A stretch of 64,000 nucleotides of DNA from Anaerolineaceae bacterium (GTDB taxonomy: Bacteria; Chloroflexota; Anaerolineae; Aggregatilineales; Phototrophicaceae), in NCBI GenBank assembly GCA_002699585.1, contig PABP01000013.1, forward strand, positions 109,403 to 173,402, given 5' to 3'. The notes under the pieces are model-generated. The model searched no databases, was not told the DNA's origin, and saw only the letters and a program-made list of their open reading frames with translations. Positions 49,739-57,900 of the stretch are shown piece by piece. Position 1 is the first letter of the stretch, and each line of letters opens with the position of its first letter. The position numbers and the translations under genes are program-made.

Positions 49739-49791
49739 ATGCTGTTTCGTTTTTCAGTTTCATTATGCTCGCGTCATCATTGAGGGAAATC

Positions 49792-50505
49792 ATGCATCAA
49801 CTGACACAGGACGAGTTGGGGCTGCAACAAAGGCGCCTTGACATGGCATCGCCGCAAGAGATTTTGCAATGGGCTGTGGAGCAATATGAGCAAAAGCTGG
49901 TCGTCGTCACCAGTTTCCAGATTACGGGCATCGTCACGCTGCATATGATGCGTCAGTTCACACATAACGTGCAAGTCGTGACACTAGATACCGGGTTGCT
50001 GTTCCCGGAAACGTACAAATTGATTGATGACATTGAAAAGCGGCTCGACATCACCGTGCAGCGCGTGAAGCCGGAGCAGTCGCTATCGCAGCAGGCACGG
50101 GAGCACGGCAGCCTACTATGGGAAACTACACCCGACAAATGCTGCCAACTGCGTAAGACTATGCCTCTCAAGAAAACGTTGGCGAATTATGATGCCTGGA
50201 TAACTGGCTTGCGCCGCGATCAATCACCGACGCGAGCGAATATTCCCGTGATTGACTGGGATGATCGCTATGGGCTGATGAAGTTTTGCCCGTTCGCCAC
50301 CTGGACGGAAGACATGCTGTGGACATACATCAAGGCTTACGACCTGCCCTACAACATTCTGCATGACCGCGGTTATGCCAGCATCGGCTGCTATACCTGC
50401 ACCCGTGCGGCGGCTGGACGCGCAGGCCGTTGGGCCCATTCATCTAAGACGGAATGCGGCATTCACTTTGCCCCGGCGAGTGAAGTCAGCCCTGCAAGCG
50501 CCTAG
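49792..50505 (+). CDS. cysH: Assimilatory adenylyl-sulfate (APS/PAPS) reductase
   Basis: Reduces activated sulfate to sulfite with thioredoxin. 237 residues from the ATG at 49792, which has GAGGG five bases upstream; an in-frame ATG at 49765 lacks any ribosome site. The 4Fe-4S cysteines are present as C117-C118 (DKCCQLRK) and C200-X2-C203 (GCYTC), which marks the APS-type cluster enzyme; PAPS-specific enzymes lack them. The active-site Cys222 stands in KTECGIH. WITGLRRDQSPTRA is the substrate-binding stretch. First gene of an operon that also makes siroheme and sulfite reductase. No sulfate adenylyltransferase gene is in the window. Confidence 0.95.
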   Translation: MHQLTQDELGLQQRRLDMASPQEILQWAVEQYEQKLVVVTSFQITGIVTLHMMRQFTHNVQVVTLDTGLLFPETYKLIDDIEKRLDITVQRVKPEQSLSQQAREHGSLLWETTPDKCCQLRKTMPLKKTLANYDAWITGLRRDQSPTRANIPVIDWDDRYGLMKFCPFATWTEDMLWTYIKAYDLPYNILHDRGYASIGCYTCTRAAAGRAGRWAHSSKTECGIHFAPASEVSPASA

Positions 50506-50557
50506 TTGCATAAAAGAAAATCATTCCCTCATAAGGGATTTTCCAGAGCAGATAACA

Positions 50558-51217
50558 ATGAAACCCTACTTGGTCGCACTCCATTTACAACATAAGAGCG
50601 TGCTCGTCGTTGGCGGTTGCGAGGTAGCAACGCGAAAGATACGCGGCCTAATCGAAGCTGAAGCCCAGGTCACGGTCATCAGCCCACGAGTGAGCGAAAC
50701 CATTCGGTTGTTAGCCAATGCGGGCCAACTTGCATGGATGGATAGCATCTATCGCAGCGAGGTACTCGACAGCGTGAAGCCTATTCTGGTGATTGCAGCG
50801 ACCGATGACCCAAATGTGAATGCCGACATTCTGCGGGATGCGCAGGCACGGCATATCCTGGCAAACAATGTGTCATCATCGGAAAGAAGCGACTTCACTA
50901 ATGTAGCGACTATCGACCGAGATCCGATTCAGATTGGCATTAGCAGCGGCGGAGCGTCACCTGGCCTGGTAAGGCAGATTAAGAGCGAAATCGACGCAAT
51001 CGTCGATGATAGTTATGCCCTGCTCGCACAGTGGCTAGACAATATACGCGATAGCGTTGAGTCGGTCATCCCCACGCAAACAGATCGTCAAGCAGTCTAT
51101 CAAGACATCGTGGCATCGGATGTTCTTACCGTTATAGGCACGGGTGATGTGCTGCTGGCACGGGCCAAATTTGATGCGATTTTGCGGTCGCATCTGGCCG
51201 AAAAGCAAGTGTTATGA
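50558..51217 (+). CDS. Precorrin-2 dehydrogenase (siroheme synthase N-terminal type)
   Basis: Oxidises precorrin-2 to sirohydrochlorin with NAD+. 219 residues of the CysG-N/Met8/SirC type. The nucleotide-binding motif reads VVGGCEVATRK, with Cys where the usual GGG has its third Gly. The catalytic Asp region ATDDPNVNADI and the GISSGGASPGLVRQI segment are intact. The frame is open for 65 more codons upstream but those overlap cysH and are not family-like, so the ATG at 50558 is chosen. The stop overlaps the chelatase start by ATGA. Together with the next two genes it supplies the siroheme for the sulfite reductase. Confidence 0.9.
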   Translation: MKPYLVALHLQHKSVLVVGGCEVATRKIRGLIEAEAQVTVISPRVSETIRLLANAGQLAWMDSIYRSEVLDSVKPILVIAATDDPNVNADILRDAQARHILANNVSSSERSDFTNVATIDRDPIQIGISSGGASPGLVRQIKSEIDAIVDDSYALLAQWLDNIRDSVESVIPTQTDRQAVYQDIVASDVLTVIGTGDVLLARAKFDAILRSHLAEKQVL

Positions 51218-52515
51218 GTACGGCTTTAGTCCTTGCGGGGCATGGATCGCACATTTTGCCGGAAACAGCCGGGGTGATCTGGCGCTATGTAGATCGTTTG
51301 CGAGCGATCGGCGTGGCTGATGAAATCACGGCGGGGTTCTGGAAAGAACAGCCGGAATTCTCACAGGTCTTAAAGACAGTCGGTGCCGATACCGTTGTGA
51401 TTGTGCCCTTATTTACCGCATCGGGCTATTACGTCAATAAAGTCATTCCAGCAGCGATGGGCCCGGATGGGACTATCACCCGACGCGATGGGCGCACAAT
51501 TTACCTGACGAAGACGCTCGGCGAACACCCATCTATCACGGATATTGTGCAGACGCGAGTGACGGATGCTATTAAAAATGCCAACCTGACCTATTCAGAA
51601 ACAGCGGTAGCAATCATCGGGCACGGAACCGCACGCAGCAACACAACCCAGCTTACGACCCAAGCACAGGTACAGGCCATTCGTGAGCGCACAACCGTCG
51701 CGGAGGTGGTGGATGCCTATCTGGATGACGAACCGCGTATCCCAAGCATTTATTCGCGTACAAGTGCACCTAACCTAGTAGTGGTGCCCTTCTTCCTGGC
51801 GCAGGGGTCACATGTCGCCAGGGATGTACCCGCTGCGTTGGGCATCCCCTATGGCACGTATCCGGCCAGGGTAAACGGGCGAAATGTCTATTATACGGAT
51901 CCAATTGGCACAGAAGATGCGGTGATTGAGTTAATCCAGCAATTGATGGCCGAAACGGGCATTCCACAGAAACAAGGTACGTCTACTGCCTGGGCGCACT
52001 TCCCGCAGGTGGGCGTCAACGGGCTAATCGAAGCAATAAACAAGCAAAAGCCGTTTACGTTTGGGGAATTAGACATCACTGCAGCAGACATCGCCCCGGT
52101 AGGCAGCACACGCGAGCTTGTTTTGGGCAACCCGGCAGAGATTCGGGCGCATGTCCGTGAGAATCCCTTTCGTCCGCTGGCATCAGCGACGGACTTGCCC
52201 CGCGATTGGGTCGCACCAATTGAAAATATTTCCCAGGCGGCAGCTGTGATCGAAACAGTGTATCCGGGGGCGATTGCAGATTGGGCAAGCCAGCCCACCA
52301 TAGAGCCGATTGAAGCAGTAATCAAACGCCATCCAGGCATGTTTGAGACACTCAACGGCCTTGATGATGCCAAATTGGCCCACTTTGTCAGCGGGGTATG
52401 TGGGCGATGTATCAAGTTCCCGACATGGCATCAACCTGAAATAGCCACAGGCGCGATCCCATGTTCAACACCCTGTAACAAACTGCTATCGAACCTCAAG
52501 GAGAACACACAATGA
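51214..52515 (+). CDS. Tandem CbiX-type sirohydrochlorin chelatase with DR2241-like 4Fe-4S domain
   Basis: Inserts iron (or cobalt) into sirohydrochlorin. 433 residues: two CbiX half-domains (about 1-115 and 128-250), each with its His (H10 in LAGHGSH, H137 in IIGHGTAR), then a C-terminal region of the DR2241 kind. That region holds C396-X2-C399 (CGRC) and C417-X3-C421 (CSTPC), a four-cysteine site for a 4Fe-4S cluster. DR2241 of Deinococcus is the name-giving member of this Fe-S chelatase family. The cluster may be regulatory or protect iron insertion. Coupled by ATGA overlaps to both neighbours. The operon context (sulfite reductase) favours iron over cobalt. Confidence 0.88.
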   Translation: MSTALVLAGHGSHILPETAGVIWRYVDRLRAIGVADEITAGFWKEQPEFSQVLKTVGADTVVIVPLFTASGYYVNKVIPAAMGPDGTITRRDGRTIYLTKTLGEHPSITDIVQTRVTDAIKNANLTYSETAVAIIGHGTARSNTTQLTTQAQVQAIRERTTVAEVVDAYLDDEPRIPSIYSRTSAPNLVVVPFFLAQGSHVARDVPAALGIPYGTYPARVNGRNVYYTDPIGTEDAVIELIQQLMAETGIPQKQGTSTAWAHFPQVGVNGLIEAINKQKPFTFGELDITAADIAPVGSTRELVLGNPAEIRAHVRENPFRPLASATDLPRDWVAPIENISQAAAVIETVYPGAIADWASQPTIEPIEAVIKRHPGMFETLNGLDDAKLAHFVSGVCGRCIKFPTWHQPEIATGAIPCSTPCNKLLSNLKENTQ

Positions 52516-53282
52516 CGATTGGCAGCGTCTATCTGGTGGGGGCAGGACCGGGTGATCCTGATCTTATCAGCGTTAAAGGTTTAAGACTCATCCAGCAAGC
52601 GGATGTCATCCTCTATGATCGACTGATTCCACATGCCCTGCTGAGTGAGGCACATGTCGGTGCGGAGTTGATTAATGCTGGCAAAGCGCCAACCAAACAT
52701 CGCCTGAGCCAGGATGAGATCAACGCAACAATTGTGCGCAAAGCGCTACAAGGTAAACAGGTCGTGCGGCTCAAAGGCGGCGATCCGCTGGTGTTCGGGC
52801 GTGGGAGCGAAGAAGCGCTGGTTTGCTATGAGCACGGCATCCCGTTTGAGATCGTTCCGGGGATTTCCAGTTCGTATGCTGTACCAGCCTATGCCGGTAT
52901 TCCGCTGACGCACCGCGAAGTGAGCCGTTCGTTTACAGTGGTGACAGCCCATACGCCGGATGACATCGCCTACGAGGCACTGGCGACCCTCGGCGGCACA
53001 TTGGTTGTGCTGATGGGCGTCAAGAGCTTGCCAGAATTCACCGCGCGTTTGCTGGCAGCAGGATTGGCGCCGGATACCCCGGCGGCGGCTATCGAGTGGG
53101 GAACGACTACACAGCAGCGGGTGATCGAAGCCACGATTGCGGACCTGCCGCAACGTGCCCTGGAAGCTAATTTGCAGTCGCCAGCGACGACGGTCATCGG
53201 AGATGTGGTGCGGCTGCGAGCTGAGGGCGTGTGCTGGTTCGATCTGTTGCCAGAAATCGTGTTGCAGGAGCGTGCCGTTTGA
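52512..53282 (+). CDS. cobA: Uroporphyrinogen-III C-methyltransferase (SUMT)
   Basis: Transfers two methyl groups from SAM to uroporphyrinogen III, giving precorrin-2, the first committed step to siroheme. 256 residues, single-domain. Family signatures: VYLVGAGPGDPDLISVKGL at the N-terminus, VILYDRLI, VVRLKGGDPLVFGRGSEE (the SAM pocket) and VPGISSSYAVPAYAGIPLTHR. The start lies in an ATGA overlap with the chelatase gene. The stop TGA overlaps the TTG start of the TrpD-like gene. With its two upstream partners it completes the uroporphyrinogen-to-siroheme branch. Confidence 0.95.
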   Translation: MTIGSVYLVGAGPGDPDLISVKGLRLIQQADVILYDRLIPHALLSEAHVGAELINAGKAPTKHRLSQDEINATIVRKALQGKQVVRLKGGDPLVFGRGSEEALVCYEHGIPFEIVPGISSSYAVPAYAGIPLTHREVSRSFTVVTAHTPDDIAYEALATLGGTLVVLMGVKSLPEFTARLLAAGLAPDTPAAAIEWGTTTQQRVIEATIADLPQRALEANLQSPATTVIGDVVRLRAEGVCWFDLLPEIVLQERAV

Positions 53283-54328
53283 GCACCTATATACGCGATA
53301 AGAAGTCAGAGGCATTCCGGGACCTGCTGCGGATTATCGGGCGGGGACGCAAGCTCCAGCGCGATTACACGCGCGAGGAAGCCCGCGAGATCATGCACCT
53401 GATGCTGTGTGACGATGCGGTCAGTGATGCGCAGATTGGCAGCTTTTTGGTAACAATGCGCGTCAAGGAAGAAACTTCTGAGGAAATTGCCGGGTTTGTG
53501 GACGCGGTGCGCGAGGTCATGCAGCCGATACCCAGACCGCAGGTCGAAGGGCTGGTAGACATCGCCCTGCCCTACAACGGCAAGTCGCGCAATTTACAGA
53601 CAGGTGTGGCGGCGCTGCTGGTCCTGGCAGCGGCGGGTGTTCCGGTGCTGGTGCATGGTGCCGATCATGTACCGACGAAAAACGGCATCGCGGTGTTGAA
53701 CCTGCTAAGGACGTTGGGCTATCCAGCGGATTTGCCACCGGAGCAAGTGGCGCGGTCGATTGAGCAGACGAACTTCGGCGTGTTGAACATCGAGCATGTG
53801 CTGCCCCAATGGACCGCGCTCACTCCGCTTCGGCATCATTTTGGGGTGCGCACGCTGATGAACACGGTCGAGAAGCTCATCAATCCAGCAGATGCACCGC
53901 ACCATATCAGCGGGTTCTATCACAGTTCCTATTTGCTGCGCATGGCGACGTGCCTACCCGCCCCGGATAGCTGGATAACCCAGGGCGATGAGGGCAGCAT
54001 CGACATGCGACCGGGCAAGAAGACCCGTGTCTATCAGGCTGTGGCTGGTGACATGGTGGAACACATGATCGATGCCGCCGAATATGACTATCCCGATGAG
54101 GTGGACCTGAGTATGCCGGTTGATCCGAACGCCCATGCAGATGCACTACGCAAAGTGCTAGAGGGCGAAACGGGGCCAGCCTACGATCAGATTGTGCTGA
54201 CGGTTGGCGTGCTGCTGTGGATGTTGCAGAGGGTAACGGACATTCAGGCCGGGATCGCCGTTGCAAAAGAACAACTTGACAGTCAGAAGGCGTTGGCGGT
54301 GCTGCGTCAAGCGCACCAATTCGCTTGA
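53279..54328 (+). CDS. TrpD-like (anthranilate phosphoribosyltransferase family) protein, YbiB-like
   Basis: 349 residues with the class IV phosphoribosyltransferase fold: a helical N-terminal domain (YTREEAREIMHLMLCDDAVSDAQIGSFLVTMR), then VDIALPYNGKSRNLQTGVAALLVLAAAGVPVLVHG and VPTKNGIAVLNLLRTLGYP. The GTGGD phosphate loop of true TrpD is replaced by LPYNGKS, so it belongs to the TrpD2/YbiB subgroup, whose studied members do not make tryptophan and can bind nucleic acid. Start: TTG at 53279, AGGAG eight bases upstream, overlapping the SUMT stop. ATG starts upstream in this frame lie inside cobA. Its role within a sulfur operon is unexplained. Confidence 0.85.
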   Translation: MSTYIRDKKSEAFRDLLRIIGRGRKLQRDYTREEAREIMHLMLCDDAVSDAQIGSFLVTMRVKEETSEEIAGFVDAVREVMQPIPRPQVEGLVDIALPYNGKSRNLQTGVAALLVLAAAGVPVLVHGADHVPTKNGIAVLNLLRTLGYPADLPPEQVARSIEQTNFGVLNIEHVLPQWTALTPLRHHFGVRTLMNTVEKLINPADAPHHISGFYHSSYLLRMATCLPAPDSWITQGDEGSIDMRPGKKTRVYQAVAGDMVEHMIDAAEYDYPDEVDLSMPVDPNAHADALRKVLEGETGPAYDQIVLTVGVLLWMLQRVTDIQAGIAVAKEQLDSQKALAVLRQAHQFA

Positions 54329-54370
54329 GCGTAAACCAAGATGGGTTAACGATTTAGGTTTCTTTGTTTT

Positions 54371-54398
54371 TGTCACCTTTTTTGTAAAAAAGGTGACA
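54371..54398. promoter_or_regulatory. Perfect 13-bp palindrome before the sulfite reductase gene
   Basis: TGTCACCTTTTTT and AAAAAAGGTGACA separated by GT. With only two bases between arms and no T run after the hairpin it fits an operator or messenger element better than a terminator. It stands 43 bases after the TrpD-like stop and 145 bases before the sulfite reductase start. Confidence 0.5.
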
Positions 54399-54542
54399 CC
54401 AAAAAACTCTCAATTGTGAACATCAAAGATTTTCATCGTCACTGTTGTGCTCAACATTCTCTAGATGGTCGTGGGTTACAAAGCAGAAAAAGCCTATAAC
54501 CATTGACATATCAACAGAGCTTAGACATAAGGACACAGGGGT

Positions 54543-56792
54543 ATGACTACCAGTTGGAAAGACACGTTACAGAATAAAATGGCGAGCGACCTCGAACGCC
54601 AAATTGACATTTTTGAAGGCCAAATTGAACTGCGTAAGCAAGGCAAGCTAGACGAAAAGGTCTTCGCGGAAACGCGCTTGCGGCGTGGCGTTTACGGCCA
54701 GCGCTATGACAATGGTCAGCGGCATGATGGCCTGCAAACGCGCACGTTGGAATTCCCATCGGGTGACCTGGTCAAAGGGCCGGATACACACTGGGATGCG
54801 CCCGGAATGATGCGCATCAAGATTCCGTATGGTGGCATGAGCGTCGATCAAATGAACGTCATGGCGGATTTGGCGGAAGAGTACGCCGACGATATTCTGC
54901 ATATCACCACGCGCCAGGATATTCAACTGCATTATGTACACATCGACGATACACCGGACCTCATGCGGCGGCTGGCCCAGGTGGGCATCACCACGCAAGA
55001 AGCCTGCGGTAACTCCGTGCGTAACATCACAGCCTGCCATCTGACGGGCGTGTGCCATGACGAAAAATTCGATGTCTCGCCCTATGCTGATGCCCTAACT
55101 GATTTCCTGCTGGGCCATGATGATATTCAGGATTTTGGTCGCAAGATGAAAATCGCTTTTTCCGGGTGCGAGGAACACGCTTGCGGCCTGGTGAAAATGC
55201 ACGATATTGGCTTTTTGGCACGGACAGTCGAAAAAGACGGCCAGGAAGTCCGAGGCTTTACGGTATTCGTTGGGGGCGGGCTGGGCACGGTTCCGCATCA
55301 GGCCAAGGTGCTAGCGGATTTCGTCGCGGAAGACCGGATTTTGCCGCTGGCGCAGGCTATCTCGCGGGTGTTCGCACGGCATGGCGAAAAACAGAATCGC
55401 AACCGGGCGCGGCTGAAGTTCCTAGTCAGCAAACTGGGTCTAGAGGAGTTCCGCCGCCTGGTGATGGAAGAACTAGAAACCCTGCCAGCGGATGATCGCC
55501 ATGCGGGGTACATTGACGAGTTAGATGACTACGGCGAGGAGCCTGTGCGCCAGGGTCTGACACTTAATGGTGAAGCGGTCGATGATGGATTCTACGATTG
55601 GTACCGGACCAACGTCTACAAGCAGCGGCAGTCCGGTTACAGCACGATCACGGTCAAGCTGCCCTTGGGCGACCTGACAAGCTGGCAAATGCGTCAACTG
55701 GCCGACATTGCTGAAGAATTCGTTGGCGACTATGTGCGCACGACGGTTGAGCAGAACATCGTCCTGCGCTGGGTATCCGACAAGGATTTGCCAGAGGTCT
55801 ACAAGCGGCTGAACGCGGTCGGGCTTGGATCAGCCGGGGCCAATACCATCGTGGACATTACCACCTGCCCTGGCACAGACACCTGCAAGCTGGGTATTGC
55901 GTCATCGCGTGGGCTGACTGGCGAATTAAGCAAGCGCCTGGAAGCCAAACGAGCCGACTTGCCCAAGGCTGTCGAAGAACTGAAGATCAAAGTCAGCGGG
56001 TGCTTTAACTCCTGCGGGCAGCATCATGTGGCGGATATTGGCTTCTTCGGGAACAGTCGCCGCAGTGGCAACCATAAAGTGCCGCATTTCCAGGTGGTAC
56101 TCGGTGGACAGTGGCAAAACAACGGCGGTAGCTATGGGCTGGCCATTGGCGCGGTCCCTGCGAAGGTGGTGCCGGATGTGCTGGATACCATCACGCGCAC
56201 CTATGTTGATGAACGCCTGGACGATGAGAACTTCCAGGCATGGGTGGAACGCAAAGGCAAACGCGCCATCAAAGATATGCTGACGCCGTTCATGACGCTG
56301 CCAACGTTCATGGAAGCGCCGCAGATGTTCACGGACTGGGGCGACAGCCGCGTTTACAGCATTTCCGATATAGGTATCGGCGAGTGCGCGGGTGAAGTCG
56401 TTTCGCTATTCTCCATCGAGATTTCTAAAGCGGAATCGGCACATTTTGATGCCCTGATCGCGCTGGATGAGGGCGATTACGAGCTGGCAGATCAAAAGGC
56501 CTATCAAGCGATGCTGCTAGCAGCGCGTGCCCTGGTGCGCACGCAGTTCCTGGATGTGGGCGATGACCCTGACAATATCGTCAATGAGTTCAAGACGCGC
56601 TTTTACGACACGCAGTTGTTCTATGATCCCTTTGCGAAGGGCAAGTTCGGGCGCTTTTTGCTCAATCGGCATGAGAACCCGCCGCAGCAAGCGGATAAGG
56701 ACTTCGCCCACTCTACCATCGACGAAGCGCAACTGTTCATCGAAGCCACCCACAGCGCGGAAGCGCGCGTCAACGGCGTCATTACGAGCTAA
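54543..56792 (+). CDS. Ferredoxin-type sulfite/nitrite reductase, siroheme 4Fe-4S, with C-terminal HEPN-like extension
   Basis: Six-electron reduction of sulfite to sulfide (or nitrite to ammonia). 749 residues. Two pseudo-symmetric halves (about 60-330 and 345-610) each have ferredoxin-like and SiR domains. The canonical cluster/siroheme site is C442-X5-C448 (CPGTDTC) and C487-X3-C491 (CFNSC). The first half carries an equally spaced set, C165-X5-C171 (CHLTGVC) and C209-X4-C214 (CEEHAC), which the family normally lacks. Residues about 630-745 (ALDEGDYELADQKAYQAML and RFLLNRHE, an Rx5H pattern) resemble a HEPN helical domain and exceed the usual enzyme length. Because it sits with cysH and siroheme genes, sulfite is the likely substrate. 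AGGGG precedes the ATG. Confidence 0.92.
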   Translation: MTTSWKDTLQNKMASDLERQIDIFEGQIELRKQGKLDEKVFAETRLRRGVYGQRYDNGQRHDGLQTRTLEFPSGDLVKGPDTHWDAPGMMRIKIPYGGMSVDQMNVMADLAEEYADDILHITTRQDIQLHYVHIDDTPDLMRRLAQVGITTQEACGNSVRNITACHLTGVCHDEKFDVSPYADALTDFLLGHDDIQDFGRKMKIAFSGCEEHACGLVKMHDIGFLARTVEKDGQEVRGFTVFVGGGLGTVPHQAKVLADFVAEDRILPLAQAISRVFARHGEKQNRNRARLKFLVSKLGLEEFRRLVMEELETLPADDRHAGYIDELDDYGEEPVRQGLTLNGEAVDDGFYDWYRTNVYKQRQSGYSTITVKLPLGDLTSWQMRQLADIAEEFVGDYVRTTVEQNIVLRWVSDKDLPEVYKRLNAVGLGSAGANTIVDITTCPGTDTCKLGIASSRGLTGELSKRLEAKRADLPKAVEELKIKVSGCFNSCGQHHVADIGFFGNSRRSGNHKVPHFQVVLGGQWQNNGGSYGLAIGAVPAKVVPDVLDTITRTYVDERLDDENFQAWVERKGKRAIKDMLTPFMTLPTFMEAPQMFTDWGDSRVYSISDIGIGECAGEVVSLFSIEISKAESAHFDALIALDEGDYELADQKAYQAMLLAARALVRTQFLDVGDDPDNIVNEFKTRFYDTQLFYDPFAKGKFGRFLLNRHENPPQQADKDFAHSTIDEAQLFIEATHSAEARVNGVITS

Positions 56793-56806
56793 TTGGAGAA
56801 ACAAAC

Positions 56807-57388
56807 ATGAATGCACCCAAACGACTCAGAGTTAAGCTGTTCGTGGACAACCCTGAAGCGGTGGCTGTCGAAAAGATCGTACCCGTATTCCAGCGCTGGA
56901 TACAACGAGGTGCCATCAAGAATGAGTTGCTGATTGATGTGGCTGATTATAAGCATGTTCATCATGGGCCGGGTATTTTGCTGATTGCCCATGAAGGCGA
57001 CTATGCTTATCAGTTCAACGATGGACGGGTGGGTCTGTCGTATACGCTGAAGCAGCATGACAGTGCGACGCTGGAAGAAGCCCTATCGACCGCGCTACAA
57101 CGGGTTCTGTTTGCGGCCCAACTGGTCCACAAAGAAAGCCAGTTGAAGGGGCTGCGCATCGCGCTGGATACTATACAGGTTTCGCTCCTGGACCGCTTAC
57201 AATACCCGCACGATGGGGAGACTATCGAACAAGCGCAGGCAGCGATTACAGCACTCCTGGCTAGCACCGCTGATGAGGTCGAAGTAACGGCGGTCGAAGC
57301 CGATAGCCGTGAGCCTATCAGCTTTACAGTGAAGAGCGCAAAATCACTTGAGCATTTGATTGCCCCGGCTGAGGTCAACGCCGGGTAG
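56807..57388 (+). CDS. Protein of unknown function linked to sulfite reductase
   Basis: I do not recognise the family. 193 residues, soluble, no signal peptide or cysteine. Residues about 5-90 look like an alpha/beta domain (RVKLFVDNPEAVAVEKIVPVFQRWIQRG, then VHHGPGILLIAHEGDYAYQF), residues about 90-170 are helical and Ala/Leu rich, and a beta end follows. It starts 15 bases after the sulfite reductase stop with GGAG upstream, so it is almost certainly cotranscribed. The context suggests a chaperone, electron-partner or regulatory role for the reductase, without sequence proof. Confidence 0.75.
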   Translation: MNAPKRLRVKLFVDNPEAVAVEKIVPVFQRWIQRGAIKNELLIDVADYKHVHHGPGILLIAHEGDYAYQFNDGRVGLSYTLKQHDSATLEEALSTALQRVLFAAQLVHKESQLKGLRIALDTIQVSLLDRLQYPHDGETIEQAQAAITALLASTADEVEVTAVEADSREPISFTVKSAKSLEHLIAPAEVNAG

Positions 57389-57900
57389 CTGGCATCAGCC
57401 GCCAACTGGTATGACGTGCCCACGTCACATAGATACTGGATGTGGCGTGGCCGTCTTCAAGTAGCTGGCATGATACTAAGCTATAGGCTAAGGTGGAGAT
57501 TCTGCGCAGATCGTCAAATAGGCACTATTTGTCATACGAATAGTAGCCAAACGCACTGAAAAACAGGACAAATACAACTAATTTAGATGTTGTAGTCGTT
57601 TTATTTTAGAATCAGCATGTGGTATTATCTACAATTGTGTAATTTGCTATGAAAATAGCATATAGGTGATGTTCGTTTACATCAAACTGTGTAGACGCAA
57701 TACACATTGAGGGAGGCCGGCAGCCCCGTCGAAAGTTACTATTTTCGACGCCATCAATGTGCATCGCCATCAGTGCTAGGAATAGACGGAGGGATACCTT
57801 CGTAAAAATTCCTGCACCTATTCTCAGACAAAAAACAACCTACGTAACATCCGCTCAGGTTGTCTTTTGTGCTTTTAATCAAAGTTATAAGGAGTCCTAC
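57389..57900. other. Leader/intergenic region before xylF
   Basis: 512 bases with no gene. A frame reaching 57757 upstream of xylF has no ribosome site and is not conserved-looking. The region holds the nested hairpin at 57703-57761 and, further left, a small hairpin GCTAT-GAAA-ATAGC near 57646-57660. No terminator for the sulfur operon is clear. Confidence 0.5.
57703..57761 (+). promoter_or_regulatory. Nested hairpin in the xylF leader
   Basis: Outer arms CACATTGA (57703-57710) and TCAATGTG (57754-57761) enclose an inner stem GTCGAAA/TTTCGAC (57728-57734 with 57743-57749). Both are perfect. The element lies about 140 bases before the xylF start and may be a leader structure or operator. Confidence 0.4.

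Larger units (their letters stand above)
49347..49791 (+). other. Leader region of the sulfate assimilation operon
   Basis: The 445-base gap has no gene but is functionally dense: promoter at 49510-49538, a foldable leader at about 49545-49705 and an intrinsic terminator at 49706-49738, then a ribosome site. The first 160 bases after the kinase stop show no terminator. Confidence 0.6.

Noticed and set aside
50363..50557. N-terminal extension of precorrin-2 dehydrogenase
   Set aside because: It overlaps cysH, is unlike the family, and the Rossmann start follows the ATG at 50558.
57757..57900. N-terminal extension of XylF
   Set aside because: The Sec signal and AAGGAG belong to the ATG at 57901; the extension would hide the signal peptide.
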